Notes: a model not told the origin generated them from the sequence alone. Positions 40,368 through 49,321 are shown, counted from the first letter of the stretch. The stretch is 64,000 bases of DNA from CALMEH01 sp964548225 (GCA_964548225.1 CAZJQP010000013.1:1-64000); one strand, 5' to 3'. Made by a program: numbers and translations.

Positions 40368-41387
40368 TTACTGAAAATCCCGAATATCCTTAAAAGGTTT
40401 TTCTTTATCGGTAAAATCAGGACGATAATAAAATGATGCGGCTTCATATTCTTGGACGAAACCTTCTTCAAAACCTAAATCTTCTAAAATTTCGAGCGCG
40501 GAAAACCATTCGCGTTCGGAGATTCGGCGCGAAAGTAAAATGTATCTGTCGTCCGTTGCGGCTTTGTTTGTGGCGTAGTATTGCGCCATCAAACTTATCG
40601 CAACTTTTGGCGATAATTCGTCTCGAATCCAGCGCAGATTTTCTTCGATTCCGGCTAAATCGTTGGGCAAAACTAACATTCTAACGACCAAACCGCGTTT
40701 TAATAAACCGTCTGCGCCGTAGATTAGATTTTCGCCCGTTTGCCGAAACATTTCTTTGATGGCTTTTCGCGCAAAATCGGTGTAATTACGCACTTTTGAG
40801 AATTGAAAACCGGCATCGTTTTCCGAATATTTGAAATCGGGCAGGTAAATATCAATAATTCCGTCCAATAATTGCAAAACTTCGACCGAATCATAAGCGT
40901 TTGTGTTATAAACAATCGGCAGACGCAAACCTTTTTCCGCCGCAATGAGAATTGCACAAGCCATTTGCGGAACAAAATGCGTCGGCGAAACAAATCCGAT
41001 GTTATGACAGCCTTTTGCTTGCAATTCCAACATCATTTCTGCCAATCTTTCGTGCGTGATTTCGTTTTTCTTTTGCTCTTTCCAAGTTTGCGAGATTTGA
41101 TAGTTCTGGCAATAGACACAACGCAAATTGCAGTTGCCGAAAAAGATATTTCCCGCGCCGTTTTTGCCCGACAAAACAGGTTCTTCGCCAAAATGTGCAG
41201 TGTAAGATGAAACTATCGGCAAACGTCCCGAATAGCAAGCGGCGATTTCGTCTTTCAAACGATTATTTCCGCAATCTTTCGGACAAACGGTGCAGGATTC
41301 AAGCAGGTTTTCGAGTTTTTCGACTCTTTTTTTCAGGTTCCCGCTTTCCAATAATTCCAGATAACGCGGTTCTTGGGGTTTTTCCAT
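40368..41387 (-). CDS. PflX-like radical SAM protein (COG1313)
   Basis: A 339-residue radical SAM enzyme. The cluster motif Cys-x3-Cys-x2-Cys is in GNCNLRCVYCQNYQIS. An N-terminal Cys-rich lead (SCTVCPKDCGNNR) is typical of the COG1313/PflX group of uncharacterised glycyl-radical-activase-like proteins. Substrate unknown; no glycyl-radical enzyme is nearby. ATG 41387 is preferred, with another at 41396. Its first about 30 codons overlap the end of the DUF2721 gene in another frame. Its last codons are duplicated at 39412-39451. Confidence 0.9.
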   Translation of the reverse strand: MEKPQEPRYLELLESGNLKKRVEKLENLLESCTVCPKDCGNNRLKDEIAACYSGRLPIVSSYTAHFGEEPVLSGKNGAGNIFFGNCNLRCVYCQNYQISQTWKEQKKNEITHERLAEMMLELQAKGCHNIGFVSPTHFVPQMACAILIAAEKGLRLPIVYNTNAYDSVEVLQLLDGIIDIYLPDFKYSENDAGFQFSKVRNYTDFARKAIKEMFRQTGENLIYGADGLLKRGLVVRMLVLPNDLAGIEENLRWIRDELSPKVAISLMAQYYATNKAATDDRYILLSRRISEREWFSALEILEDLGFEEGFVQEYEAASFYYRPDFTDKEKPFKDIRDFQ

Positions 41388-41943
41388 ATAATCCACCTTT
41401 CGGGTATTTCGACATTATTTCGGGCGGCGCAACTTCTCTGGCTAATTGCCATGTAAAATCCATTTCCGTATTGATTGTCGCCGTCGCCATCCGCGCTTCG
41501 AGCATCATTAAGATACTTCCGTAAGCAATAAAGAAAATTCCAATTAAACCAATCGGAATCGGAATCCAACGATAAAGTCCGACAATCCCGATAACGCCAA
41601 TCGAAACGCTTGTCAGCACAAAAAATCCCAATCCCCAATAAAAAACAACCATTGCGCGTTGCAAAAGACGCGAACGGCTCGTTACTTTATCAAGTAAATC
41701 AATGACGGTTTCGAGTCTTCGCGTATAAAGCAAAATTTCGCTTTTATCATTAGTCGTAATCAGTTCGGCAAGCCGTTTTTCCAAATCGCGCACACGGTCA
41801 ATCACGCGCCCAAGCCTTGTTGATGTTGATAAAACAAGCGAACCCGTCGCCGAAATCAACAATGCCGGCGTAATCATCGCCGTCAAAAACTCAATCGTCG
41901 AATTTAAGATATTCGGATTAACATTTATCAAATCTCCTGCCAT
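41299..41943 (-). CDS. DUF2721 membrane protein
   Basis: A 214-residue protein with a hydrophobic N-terminal segment (TAMITPALLISATGSLVLS), the DUF2721 signature STSTRLGRVIDRVRDLEKRL, and two further membrane helices (about 95-150). The tail is cytoplasmic and basic (KREPEKKSRKTRKPA). Function unknown. Its 3' end overlaps the radical SAM gene by about 90 bp in a different frame, and the two are probably co-transcribed. Confidence 0.85.
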   Translation of the reverse strand: MAGDLINVNPNILNSTIEFLTAMITPALLISATGSLVLSTSTRLGRVIDRVRDLEKRLAELITTNDKSEILLYTRRLETVIDLLDKVTSRSRLLQRAMVVFYWGLGFFVLTSVSIGVIGIVGLYRWIPIPIGLIGIFFIAYGSILMMLEARMATATINTEMDFTWQLAREVAPPEIMSKYPKGGLYGKTPRTALSGIIGKREPEKKSRKTRKPA

Positions 41944-41947
41944 AATA

Positions 41948-43429
41948 TCACTTCAAAATCTTACTAAAGTTTTTCCACTCTAATTCGTATTTTAATCTGT
42001 GTCGAACAAAATAATAAAGTAGTTGCCCCGATTGAAATAAACGGAACATAAAGATTATCAAAAAACACTTTAAAGTTAGAGCCATAAAAACAATAAAAGC
42101 CGTTGAATTTGCGTCATCAAAAAACACGAATAATGGTTGAATTGCAACATATGAAAAAAGCAAAAAGAGCAACGGACTGGAAACTTGTAGAAATTTACTT
42201 TGAAGTCTGCCGATATAGAGTGCAAGTGCTACTCCGCCCAAAAAACCGCTGATTATTCTGAAAACAAACATTACGGTTGCTTGATTAGAATTTTCATCGA
42301 AATCTTTGCCTAAATCATTTATAGATGTAATCAGAAAAAATGCTATGGTTCTCACAAAAAACATAAAGGCTATTGCAATAGAACCAAGCCAAAAATAAAA
42401 CCCTCCTATTTTCTTTTCATTTTTTTCATCGGCGATTTTCAGATGTTTATACAAAGCAAAGAAACAAAGAAATATAAATAACGTATTGACATTATTGCAA
42501 AGGTTATAAATTGAATCCTTTAGAAAAATAAACCACACAGGAATTTTTTTAGGGTCTGGATAATTAGCAATCCCGATATAAGAAAATAATCCTATAAAAG
42601 CGTATAAAACTAACCACGCAAATAATAATCCGCCCCAATATCTGCTATATTTTCTGAAAGACACTTGGGCTATTTTCCGTCCCTTTTCCCAACTTTCTCT
42701 TGTTTTATATCCAATGTTCTTTATTTCGGTTTTGGGTTCGCCGTTTTTGTCTATATCTTCATTAATCGGGCGAAATGTCTTTTGTTTATTCACGTTGATA
42801 TGAAAATAAACCAATGACATAGATAGAACTATTACATGAACAATACTGCCGGAAATTGTAAAAATCTCACCAAATATTTTGTTTTGGGAATTAATTGGCT
42901 GAGAAGCAGAAATAATAAACGATATTAAAAGTCCGAGCAAAATAGATATAAAAAGAGACCAAACAAACAATCTTGATGAAGGATTTTCGTCTGTGTTTTT
43001 TTGTTTTACTTCTTCCTGAATGTCCGAATCTAAATCTTCATTTGTGCTTTGCGAACCATTTGCAGTGTTATCTTCTATTTTTGCAAACGGGTTTGCGCTG
43101 AAAGTTTCATACTCTCCGGCAAATAAGTATCCCTGTTTCACGATTGTCTTAATCAGTTCTTGTTTCTCGTTATCATTGAAAACTTTTCTTAAAGTTTCAA
43201 TAGATTTCCGAATTGAAGATTCTCCATTTGTATGATTAAAAATCTTTGCTTCAATTTTGTCCTTATTGACTACATTCGGACTATCTTCGATAAGCATCTC
43301 CAGGAGTTCGAGATCGTTATTATTGACAAAAGAAAACAAATAATTTCTTAAATATAATTTTCTGTTTTTTTTATCGTTGCAATCTAAATAGAAGTCTCCA
43401 ATTAAATATCCGCAAGTTATTTCTTTCAT
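41948..43429 (-). CDS. membrane-anchored winged-helix regulator
   Basis: A 493-residue protein. The N-terminal 105 residues form an OmpR/CadC-type winged helix (NNDLELLEMLIEDSPNVV, SIRKSIETLRKVF, LIKTIVKQGYLFAGEY). A variable linker is followed by eight or so hydrophobic segments (about 150-460). The arrangement is of a one-component sensor with a polytopic membrane domain, rarer than the single-span CadC/ToxR layout. The gene upstream at 43490 encodes a paralogous DNA-binding domain with a different C-terminus. The ligand is unknown. Confidence 0.8.
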   Translation of the reverse strand: MKEITCGYLIGDFYLDCNDKKNRKLYLRNYLFSFVNNNDLELLEMLIEDSPNVVNKDKIEAKIFNHTNGESSIRKSIETLRKVFNDNEKQELIKTIVKQGYLFAGEYETFSANPFAKIEDNTANGSQSTNEDLDSDIQEEVKQKNTDENPSSRLFVWSLFISILLGLLISFIISASQPINSQNKIFGEIFTISGSIVHVIVLSMSLVYFHINVNKQKTFRPINEDIDKNGEPKTEIKNIGYKTRESWEKGRKIAQVSFRKYSRYWGGLLFAWLVLYAFIGLFSYIGIANYPDPKKIPVWFIFLKDSIYNLCNNVNTLFIFLCFFALYKHLKIADEKNEKKIGGFYFWLGSIAIAFMFFVRTIAFFLITSINDLGKDFDENSNQATVMFVFRIISGFLGGVALALYIGRLQSKFLQVSSPLLFLLFSYVAIQPLFVFFDDANSTAFIVFMALTLKCFLIIFMFRLFQSGQLLYYFVRHRLKYELEWKNFSKILK

Positions 43430-43489
43430 AATTTCGATTGTCCGTATTTTCTTTCCCAGACTGTTAATAATTAATTCTAAAAATAGCTA

Positions 43490-44797
43490 CTACCAATTCC
43501 AGGTTATTTTATATGTGTAGTTAGTTTTCGGATTCTTAATTGTAAAAATATAGGTCAAATCATTTAATTTCATATAATTATACCTTTCTTTCGTAATTAA
43601 AGTTCCGCCCTCGGTTTTACAACCTTTTATTTCGTGTAATTCTAGTTTTTCAGGTTTTTTGGTTGTTGGAAAAGTAATCTTAATCTCTAAATTTTCTGTT
43701 GCTCGTGGGATATAAAAACTATAGAACTCATTCTTGTTTGGGAAAGTGTCAAAAACCGTGAAAGTGAAATTCAAATCGGATAATGTATTTTTTTTGTTAA
43801 TTTCAAAAAAATACATCCAACCGAATTTGTTAGAAGAACAACTGTCGCTCTTTGCTGTGAGTTCTTTTATAGTAACCTTTTGCTCTTCATTATCTAACTC
43901 AAGTTTAGGCGATTCTTTAGTTTCCGTTTCCAATCTTTGGGCAAAAAAGGGAAATTCTGCTAGGTTATTAAGTTTATATTCATGTCTAATTGTTGCCTTT
44001 GAAGGTTTTTCGTGCCAAGCCGTCAAATTCAAATGTATTTTAGCGTCTTCAACTGCCAGTTTTGGCAAATCATCTTGAAAATCAAAGCCCTTTATTTCTG
44101 ATTGTTCGACAGGTTCTGTTTGATAGTTGGTATTGAAAAAAACTCGCGGAATATCGAAAATCAAACAGACTGTCAATAAAAAAACGAGAAAAGAAGTAAA
44201 ATAAACTAATTTTTTCCAACTATTTGGTTGTTTAATTGACTCTTTCGGGCTTATATTTACCGAAAATTGATTTTCTTGGATAAACGTATTTTGTTCAATA
44301 TTGTCAATTTTTTCTACTTGTAGCGGAGGAGAAATAAAAGTATCGGGTTCTATTTGTTCATTTGAAATCAAGTTATCATTTTTATTGTTTTCAGAGTTTT
44401 CAAACAACATCAAATTTTCCACATTAATGTTTTCGTTAGTTATTGTTCTCTCATCAGAATTGCAGACGGTGGAAAAAACAGCACTAAATTTATAGCCTTT
44501 GCCGTGAATGGTTTGAATTATTTCTTGTTTTATATTATCCGAGAAAGCATTTCTCAAATTCTGGATCGAATGACGAATATTATCACTCGGAGTATTTGAA
44601 GTCGGGTAAATTGTTTTTCTGATTGACTCATTTTCAACTAAATTCGGACTTTCCGAAATTAGCAATTCAAGTAGCGACAAATCGTTATTTTTGAGATAAC
44701 TGATTTGATAATTACCCGAAAATAACTTTCTTTCTTTTTTGTCGGCTACGTCAAAATAAAAGCCTTCAAACTCATATCCTTTTATAGTTTCCGCCAT
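43490..44797 (-). CDS. ToxR/CadC-like single-span winged-helix regulator
   Basis: A 435-residue protein starting at 44797 (MAETIKGYEFEGFYFDVADK). The winged helix (residues 1-110; NNDLSLLELLISESPNLV, NIRHSIQNLRNAFSD, IIQTIHGKGYKFSAV) is closely related to that of the next gene. One membrane helix lies near residue 210 (LVYFTSFLVFLLTVCLIF). The remaining about 210 residues are a beta-rich extracytoplasmic domain. It is divergent from the cell-wall-hydrolase cluster at 45034, with repeated TCACAA motifs between them. It probably regulates that cluster and itself; this is inferred. Confidence 0.82.
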   Translation of the reverse strand: MAETIKGYEFEGFYFDVADKKERKLFSGNYQISYLKNNDLSLLELLISESPNLVENESIRKTIYPTSNTPSDNIRHSIQNLRNAFSDNIKQEIIQTIHGKGYKFSAVFSTVCNSDERTITNENINVENLMLFENSENNKNDNLISNEQIEPDTFISPPLQVEKIDNIEQNTFIQENQFSVNISPKESIKQPNSWKKLVYFTSFLVFLLTVCLIFDIPRVFFNTNYQTEPVEQSEIKGFDFQDDLPKLAVEDAKIHLNLTAWHEKPSKATIRHEYKLNNLAEFPFFAQRLETETKESPKLELDNEEQKVTIKELTAKSDSCSSNKFGWMYFFEINKKNTLSDLNFTFTVFDTFPNKNEFYSFYIPRATENLEIKITFPTTKKPEKLELHEIKGCKTEGGTLITKERYNYMKLNDLTYIFTIKNPKTNYTYKITWNW

Positions 44798-44872
44798 ATA
44801 TCGAATTTTAAAAATAAACAGATATTCAACCAAAGGAGAGCTTTATTTTCTAAAGAATTCACTCGAAATTTT

Positions 44873-44914
44873 ATGCTCACAAATATGTTTCACAACTTTA
44901 ATTTATGGTCACAA
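44873..44914. promoter_or_regulatory. direct-repeat candidate operator
   Basis: Three direct copies of ATG-n(1-2)-TCACAA lie at about 44873, 44885 and 44905 in the 236-bp divergent region. OmpR-type winged-helix proteins usually bind direct repeats, so this is a candidate binding site for the regulator encoded at 43490. The flanks are AT-rich; no clear -10/-35 pair was fixed. Confidence 0.45.
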
Positions 44915-45033
44915 AAATATTCATTCTTATCTTTCTTTAAAAGATTTATTCTGAATTCGTTTCATTAATACGCGGCTTAATTTTAATTCAATTCAAACAA
45001 TTAGGCAAGAAAATTTTTAAAGGAGATTTAGTT

Positions 45034-45594
45034 ATGAAAATCAAAAAAATCTTGATTTTATTGGGATTAATCATCGCCACAACATTGTTTTTAGCGAGAT
45101 TTCAGATTCCAGCGACAAAAGAGTTCAAGGTTAATACTTTCGTCAATGAAACGGACGAATTAACCAAACAAATCTTAAAGAGAGTCGGCAGCCCTCCGAC
45201 TTTTGATGGGGTAAATCAAGCGCAAATTTATCTTGACCAAAGAAAAAACGATTTGGCAAATCGCAGTGCCGATATAAAGAGTTCAAAGAATTTTACGAAA
45301 AATTCGAATGCAAGTATCGAATTGCAAAATTGCCGCACACGCAATCGGAATTTGATTGCCGACATTTATAACCGCTTTGCGAAAAAATCATCTGTGGATA
45401 ACGATGCGCTGAATGAATTCAAAAAGCAAAAGAAAAATACAACTTCTTATAAAGTGCGCCGAGAGCTTGATGTTGAAATTGAGAAGCAGTCGCAAATTTT
45501 GAGAAATAACATTCTGTTGCTTGAACAAATTGACGTTTTAATCGCCGATTTTGAAGCAATATTTGACAATAAAAATATGGAGGAAACATTATGA
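45034..45594 (+). CDS. membrane-anchored coiled-coil protein
   Basis: A 186-residue protein with an N-terminal membrane segment (KKILILLGLIIATTLFLARF) acting as uncleaved anchor or signal, followed by a helical, charged extracytoplasmic part (ELTKQILKRVG, RRELDVEIEKQSQILRNNIL) with coiled-coil character. No family recognised. AAAGGAG precedes the ATG. It overlaps the next gene by 4 bp. Its size, topology and position before two cell-wall hydrolases recall inner-membrane spanins, but no sequence match supports that. Confidence 0.7.
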   Translation: MKIKKILILLGLIIATTLFLARFQIPATKEFKVNTFVNETDELTKQILKRVGSPPTFDGVNQAQIYLDQRKNDLANRSADIKSSKNFTKNSNASIELQNCRTRNRNLIADIYNRFAKKSSVDNDALNEFKKQKKNTTSYKVRRELDVEIEKQSQILRNNILLLEQIDVLIADFEAIFDNKNMEETL

Positions 45595-46472
45595 CACCAA
45601 ATACATTTATATCACTCGGTTTGTTGTTATTGTTCGTGGCGAATTCAATGGTTTTTGCCGGAAACGGAAACAACGAAGTTCAAACCAATCAAGATTCATT
45701 CGACAGTTTGGATCACGCCCGTATGAATTCGATAAATGCCGAAAGCGCAATGCTCGACAATCTTGCGGATAACGAAAATAAAACCGGACACGCCGAACCT
45801 AAAGCGCAAGCTAAAAGGCAAGATAAAAACAACCGCCCTTTGCAAAATAAATATGACAATGATTCTACGGGTCGTGTTAAAACCAAAACAGAAGAAACGG
45901 ATGAATTAAACAATAAGCCGAACAACAAACCGAACGGCAAACCAAATCCGAATCCAAAGAAACCGAATGACACTCCGAAAACAACTGTAACTTACCCAAG
46001 TAATACAAATACGAATTCATTTTATGCTCGCAAGAACGTCGTGATTTCGCGCAGCATGTCAGCAAGTGTTTCCGCTTTGGCAAGGGAATATTTTCGATTT
46101 AGCGGTGAAAAACTCATTATCACAAGTGCTTCGCGCACACCATTTCAGCAGGCTTCGGCAATGCTTGGGCTAATTGATAAATTCGGAACGAAGTATGTTC
46201 AAGGACTTTATAAAGATAAACGCGCTGTTGGCGAGATTTTGGACGCATATCGTGATAATCGAAGTTTTCGACCGAAAGCAGTTAAACAAATGGCAAAGGT
46301 TATTGAACAGCAGATTGCACGAAATGTCTATATTTCAAGACATTTACGCTCTAATGCCTTGGATGTCAGTCGTGTTACCAATGAAAAGGCTTTAAAAAAA
46401 GCTATTGCCAAAATCGGCGGAAGCTATTTCTTTGAGCGAACGCACTTCCACATTAATCTTCCCAAAAATTAG
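45591..46472 (+). CDS. secreted M15-like peptidase domain protein
   Basis: A 293-residue exported protein. A signal peptide (residues 1-24, ANSMVFAG) and a long low-complexity linker rich in Asn, Lys and Pro (about 100-135) lead to a C-terminal domain (about 150-293). That domain has the pattern of M15/VanY-type zinc peptidases: ITSASRTPFQQAS, then YISRHLRSNALDVSR (S-x-H with a later Asp) and a final HFHINL. Such enzymes cut peptide cross-links of peptidoglycan. Assignment rests on motif spacing only. Coupled by ATGA to the upstream gene. Confidence 0.65.
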   Translation: MTPNTFISLGLLLLFVANSMVFAGNGNNEVQTNQDSFDSLDHARMNSINAESAMLDNLADNENKTGHAEPKAQAKRQDKNNRPLQNKYDNDSTGRVKTKTEETDELNNKPNNKPNGKPNPNPKKPNDTPKTTVTYPSNTNTNSFYARKNVVISRSMSASVSALAREYFRFSGEKLIITSASRTPFQQASAMLGLIDKFGTKYVQGLYKDKRAVGEILDAYRDNRSFRPKAVKQMAKVIEQQIARNVYISRHLRSNALDVSRVTNEKALKKAIAKIGGSYFFERTHFHINLPKN

Positions 46473-46480
46473 ATGTTTGT

Positions 46481-46509
46481 GAAGTCCGACGAGTAAATAG
46501 TCGGACTTC
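46481..46509 (+). terminator. hairpin after the M15-like gene
   Basis: A 10-bp stem, GAAGTCCGAC with GTCGGACTTC, and a 9-nt loop follow 9 bp after the stop codon. There is no long T run, so it may be a partial terminator or transcript-stabilising hairpin. Confidence 0.6.
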
Positions 46510-46547
46510 GCTTAACCTGAATTCATAAAAATTAAGGAGTAAAAATT

Positions 46548-47378
46548 ATGAATAAAATTAAACTAGCGCAAATGGTATTGGTTTTTCTGTTTTTGGTGTC
46601 TGCGGTTTGGGCTGAAAACACTTTGACAAATGAAGATAACTTTAAAGAATTTTTCGATTTGCAAGAACTCGAACTTTCCGAGATTAAATCTGTCAATTTT
46701 AGCTTCAAAACTTTTTTCCGCAAGAATTTGTCGGTAGAAGAAGCGGAAGATATGTTTTACGACGAAGGTTTTACAAACGGTTTATCGTCTAAAGAACTGA
46801 AAAAACTTCTGAAAAGCTACGATTGGATGTTAAAACAAAAGCCGGTTTTAGCTTGGCTTATTGCCATTACGAAAGTTGAAGGCGCACCGAGTCCTTTTAC
46901 GGTTGTCGGCTTTCATCCGACATTAGGTTATAGCGGTAAATCTGTCGAATGTCAAAAATTAATCGGCAAACTGACACTTAAAAAGCACGCCAAAGCTCAA
47001 GGACTTCCGCAAGATTGTTTTATTAGAACCGAATCCGGTCCGAGTTCTGCATTCGGTTATGGACAATTTGTTTATAGAACTTGGCAACTGTTGGAAAAAC
47101 GCCTGAAATTAAAAAATTTTTCACGCAAAACACAAGCTATCGGAATGCTCGAATTAGGTCGTCAGTCTTCTCGTGAAGGTTTTATTGGTTTGGCAATGGG
47201 AAAGTTGAATCTTTCGGTTAAAGCAACAAAACCGTGGGCTGGCTCTTCAGAGTCGCCGTTGCCCGGATATAAACCCGAAAAGTTTTTAAAGGTTGTTCGT
47301 AGAGAATTGAAATTACTTCAAGAAAAGAAATATTTCGATTATTGGTATAAAGAATTTACCAACGACAGCATACGTTAA
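46548..47378 (+). CDS. secreted lambda-endolysin-like lysozyme domain protein
   Basis: A 276-residue exported protein with signal peptide (residues 1-20, FLVSAVWAE). From about residue 100 it resembles GH104/phage lambda R-type muramidases or lytic transglycosylases: WLIAITKVEGAPSPF with a possible catalytic Glu, SSAFGYGQFVYRTWQLL matching the family's S-AAGRYQ-x2-W region, and KNFSRKTQAIGMLEL. It would cleave glycan strands in the periplasm. The N-terminal 80 residues are extra relative to phage enzymes. AAGGAG precedes the ATG. It lies with an M15-like peptidase and an FHA protein. Confidence 0.65.
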   Translation: MNKIKLAQMVLVFLFLVSAVWAENTLTNEDNFKEFFDLQELELSEIKSVNFSFKTFFRKNLSVEEAEDMFYDEGFTNGLSSKELKKLLKSYDWMLKQKPVLAWLIAITKVEGAPSPFTVVGFHPTLGYSGKSVECQKLIGKLTLKKHAKAQGLPQDCFIRTESGPSSAFGYGQFVYRTWQLLEKRLKLKNFSRKTQAIGMLELGRQSSREGFIGLAMGKLNLSVKATKPWAGSSESPLPGYKPEKFLKVVRRELKLLQEKKYFDYWYKEFTNDSIR

Positions 47379-47385
47379 GTCCGTG

Positions 47386-47420
47386 AAAAAGCGGAATTTG
47401 CAGACAAATTCCGCTTTTTT
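47386..47420 (+). terminator. rho-independent terminator
   Basis: A perfect 14-bp stem AAAAAGCGGAATTT / AAATTCCGCTTTTT with a 6-nt loop and six T follows the lysozyme-like gene. Confidence 0.9.
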
Positions 47421-47437
47421 AATTTGGAGAAACCATT

Positions 47438-48283
47438 ATGAAAAAAGAAATAACAAAAAACATTCGTAGGCTTTTTGAAAAATGTCGGACTTTTATTGAC
47501 AGTGAAATTTATGTTCCGATTATTTTCAATAAAAGAAGTCGAAATGATGAAATTTCCGATAAAATAATCGGCGAAATCGAGCGTGCGATGGTCGAAAATC
47601 TCTTTCATTTGGAGAATCATAAAGTCTTGATACCAACTATCTATAAAGTCTTCATCAATGCCGAAGACAACGCCCGATTTTGTGGCATTTTGCGCGAATC
47701 TTTATTTGCCAAAATCAACGGATTTATCGAAAAGCAACTAAGACGGCTTTCAATTGATACGTTCAACAATAAATTTGTTCAAATTCGCACAGGCAACGTA
47801 GAAAGCGGTGAAGTTCTGGTTTTACCACATTGGGAAAACGGAAATTCTCCACCTGATATTAGATTTAATTTGAATCCTGCACCATCTTCCACACAAACTT
47901 GGGAAACATTTCCAAGTTTGTTTAAGCCTGATTTTGAATATTCGAATTGCGACGAGATTACGCTTATTAGACCTGCGCTTAAAACATTTTTCACGATGGA
48001 AATTTGGCATAATCAAAATTACGAACGAATTTTGCCCATTCATCAAACTCAAATAAGCTTGGGGCGAAGTTTGCCTGCTGACATACAACTTTCCGACCCT
48101 GAAATAAGCCGTCGGCACGCGATTTTATGGACGGAATCTGAAGGAATTTTTAATATTATGGTAACAGGAAAAAGTCCTGTATTTATTGGTGAAACCGCTG
48201 TCCCACAAGGTCAAACTGCTACTTTATTATTTGGCGAAACGCTTACACTTGGAAGTTACGACTTGAAACTGTGTAACGTATAG
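47438..48283 (+). CDS. FHA-domain protein with DUF3662-like N-terminus
   Basis: A 281-residue cytoplasmic protein. Residues 1-130 resemble the N-terminal DUF3662 module of mycobacterial FhaA (IIGEIERAMVENLFHLENHK, TIYKVFINAEDNARF). A linker leads to a C-terminal FHA domain (about 185-281) with phosphothreonine-binding residues in ISLGRSLPADIQLSDPEISR and RRHAIL. FhaA-type proteins read Ser/Thr kinase signals and help control cell-wall synthesis; no kinase is nearby. TTGGAG precedes the ATG. A terminator separates it from the hydrolase genes. Confidence 0.82.
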   Translation: MKKEITKNIRRLFEKCRTFIDSEIYVPIIFNKRSRNDEISDKIIGEIERAMVENLFHLENHKVLIPTIYKVFINAEDNARFCGILRESLFAKINGFIEKQLRRLSIDTFNNKFVQIRTGNVESGEVLVLPHWENGNSPPDIRFNLNPAPSSTQTWETFPSLFKPDFEYSNCDEITLIRPALKTFFTMEIWHNQNYERILPIHQTQISLGRSLPADIQLSDPEISRRHAILWTESEGIFNIMVTGKSPVFIGETAVPQGQTATLLFGETLTLGSYDLKLCNV

Positions 48284-48319
48284 CAGATTTTTCATACATT
48301 TTGGATTAAAATCCAAAGT

Positions 48320-49321
48320 ATGATAACCAATATTAAAACAGATCAAGGTTCGGTTATTTGTCTGCAACATAAAAGCGAAATTTTGGAAAATAATCCGCTC
48401 GGCGATAGATTTATCCGCGACGTTTATGTTTATCTGCCGCCGGATTATGAAGAAGATAAATTTTATCCTTCGGTTTATGTTCTGACAGGTTTTACGGGGC
48501 GCGGAAAAATGCTTCTCAACGATGCGGCTTTTACGCCGAATTTCGCGCAGAGATTGGATAAATTGATTAACGACGGAAAAATTCGTCCGATGATTGCCGT
48601 TTTGCCCGATTGTTTTACGCATTACGGCGGTTCGCAATACATAAATTCTTCTGCGACGGGAAATTATGAAGATTATCTTGTAAAAGAAATCGTGCCGTTT
48701 GTTGATGAGAATTTTCATACCATTAAAGACAAAGATTCACGCGCCGTGATGGGAAAATCTTCGGGCGGTTACGGCGCATTGATTATGGCAATGCGGCATT
48801 CCGACATTTTCGGTTTAGCGTGTTCAACCAGCGGCGACGCTTATTTTGAACATTGCTATTTATCCGACATTCCAAAGGCTTTTCGTGCCATTAAAGGCGA
48901 GCCGCAGAAGTTTATTGAGAAATTTTGGGACGAAGACGCGAAAAAAGGCAAAGACGATTTTTCGGGTTTGAACATTATCGGAATGAGTGCGTGTTATTCT
49001 CCAAACGGCACAGAATTTGATTTGCCGTTTGATTTGCAAACGGGCGAATTGCATGAAGATATTTGGGCAAAATGGCTTGAAAACGATCCTGTCCGTTTGG
49101 TTGAAAAATACGCGAACAATCTAAAATCTCTGAAATTGCTCTACATTGATGCGGGAACACGCGACGAATTTGCATTAGACATCGGCGCGAAAATTTTATG
49201 TAAAAAATTGCGCGATTTTGATATTCCGCATATCCACGAAGAATTTGACGACGGGCATTTTAATATCAATTATCGCCAAAATCGTTCGCTTGAGATGATT
49301 TCAAATTATATTCGGTTTTAG
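48320..49321 (+). CDS. esterase-family alpha/beta hydrolase
   Basis: A 333-residue hydrolase of the esterase D/enterochelin-esterase type. The lid-less core has RDVYVYLPPDYEEDKFYPSV, the nucleophile serine in AVMGKSSGGYGALI, an acidic residue in YIDAGTRDEF and the late histidine in FDDGHFNINY. No signal peptide. It probably cleaves small esters; the natural substrate is not evident. It is 36 bp after the FHA gene on the same strand. Confidence 0.87.
   Translation: MITNIKTDQGSVICLQHKSEILENNPLGDRFIRDVYVYLPPDYEEDKFYPSVYVLTGFTGRGKMLLNDAAFTPNFAQRLDKLINDGKIRPMIAVLPDCFTHYGGSQYINSSATGNYEDYLVKEIVPFVDENFHTIKDKDSRAVMGKSSGGYGALIMAMRHSDIFGLACSTSGDAYFEHCYLSDIPKAFRAIKGEPQKFIEKFWDEDAKKGKDDFSGLNIIGMSACYSPNGTEFDLPFDLQTGELHEDIWAKWLENDPVRLVEKYANNLKSLKLLYIDAGTRDEFALDIGAKILCKKLRDFDIPHIHEEFDDGHFNINYRQNRSLEMISNYIRF

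Noticed and set aside
45034..47378. Prophage lysis module
   Set aside because: No holin, terminase, capsid or integrase genes are nearby, and each protein has a Sec signal; kept only as a possible domesticated analogue.
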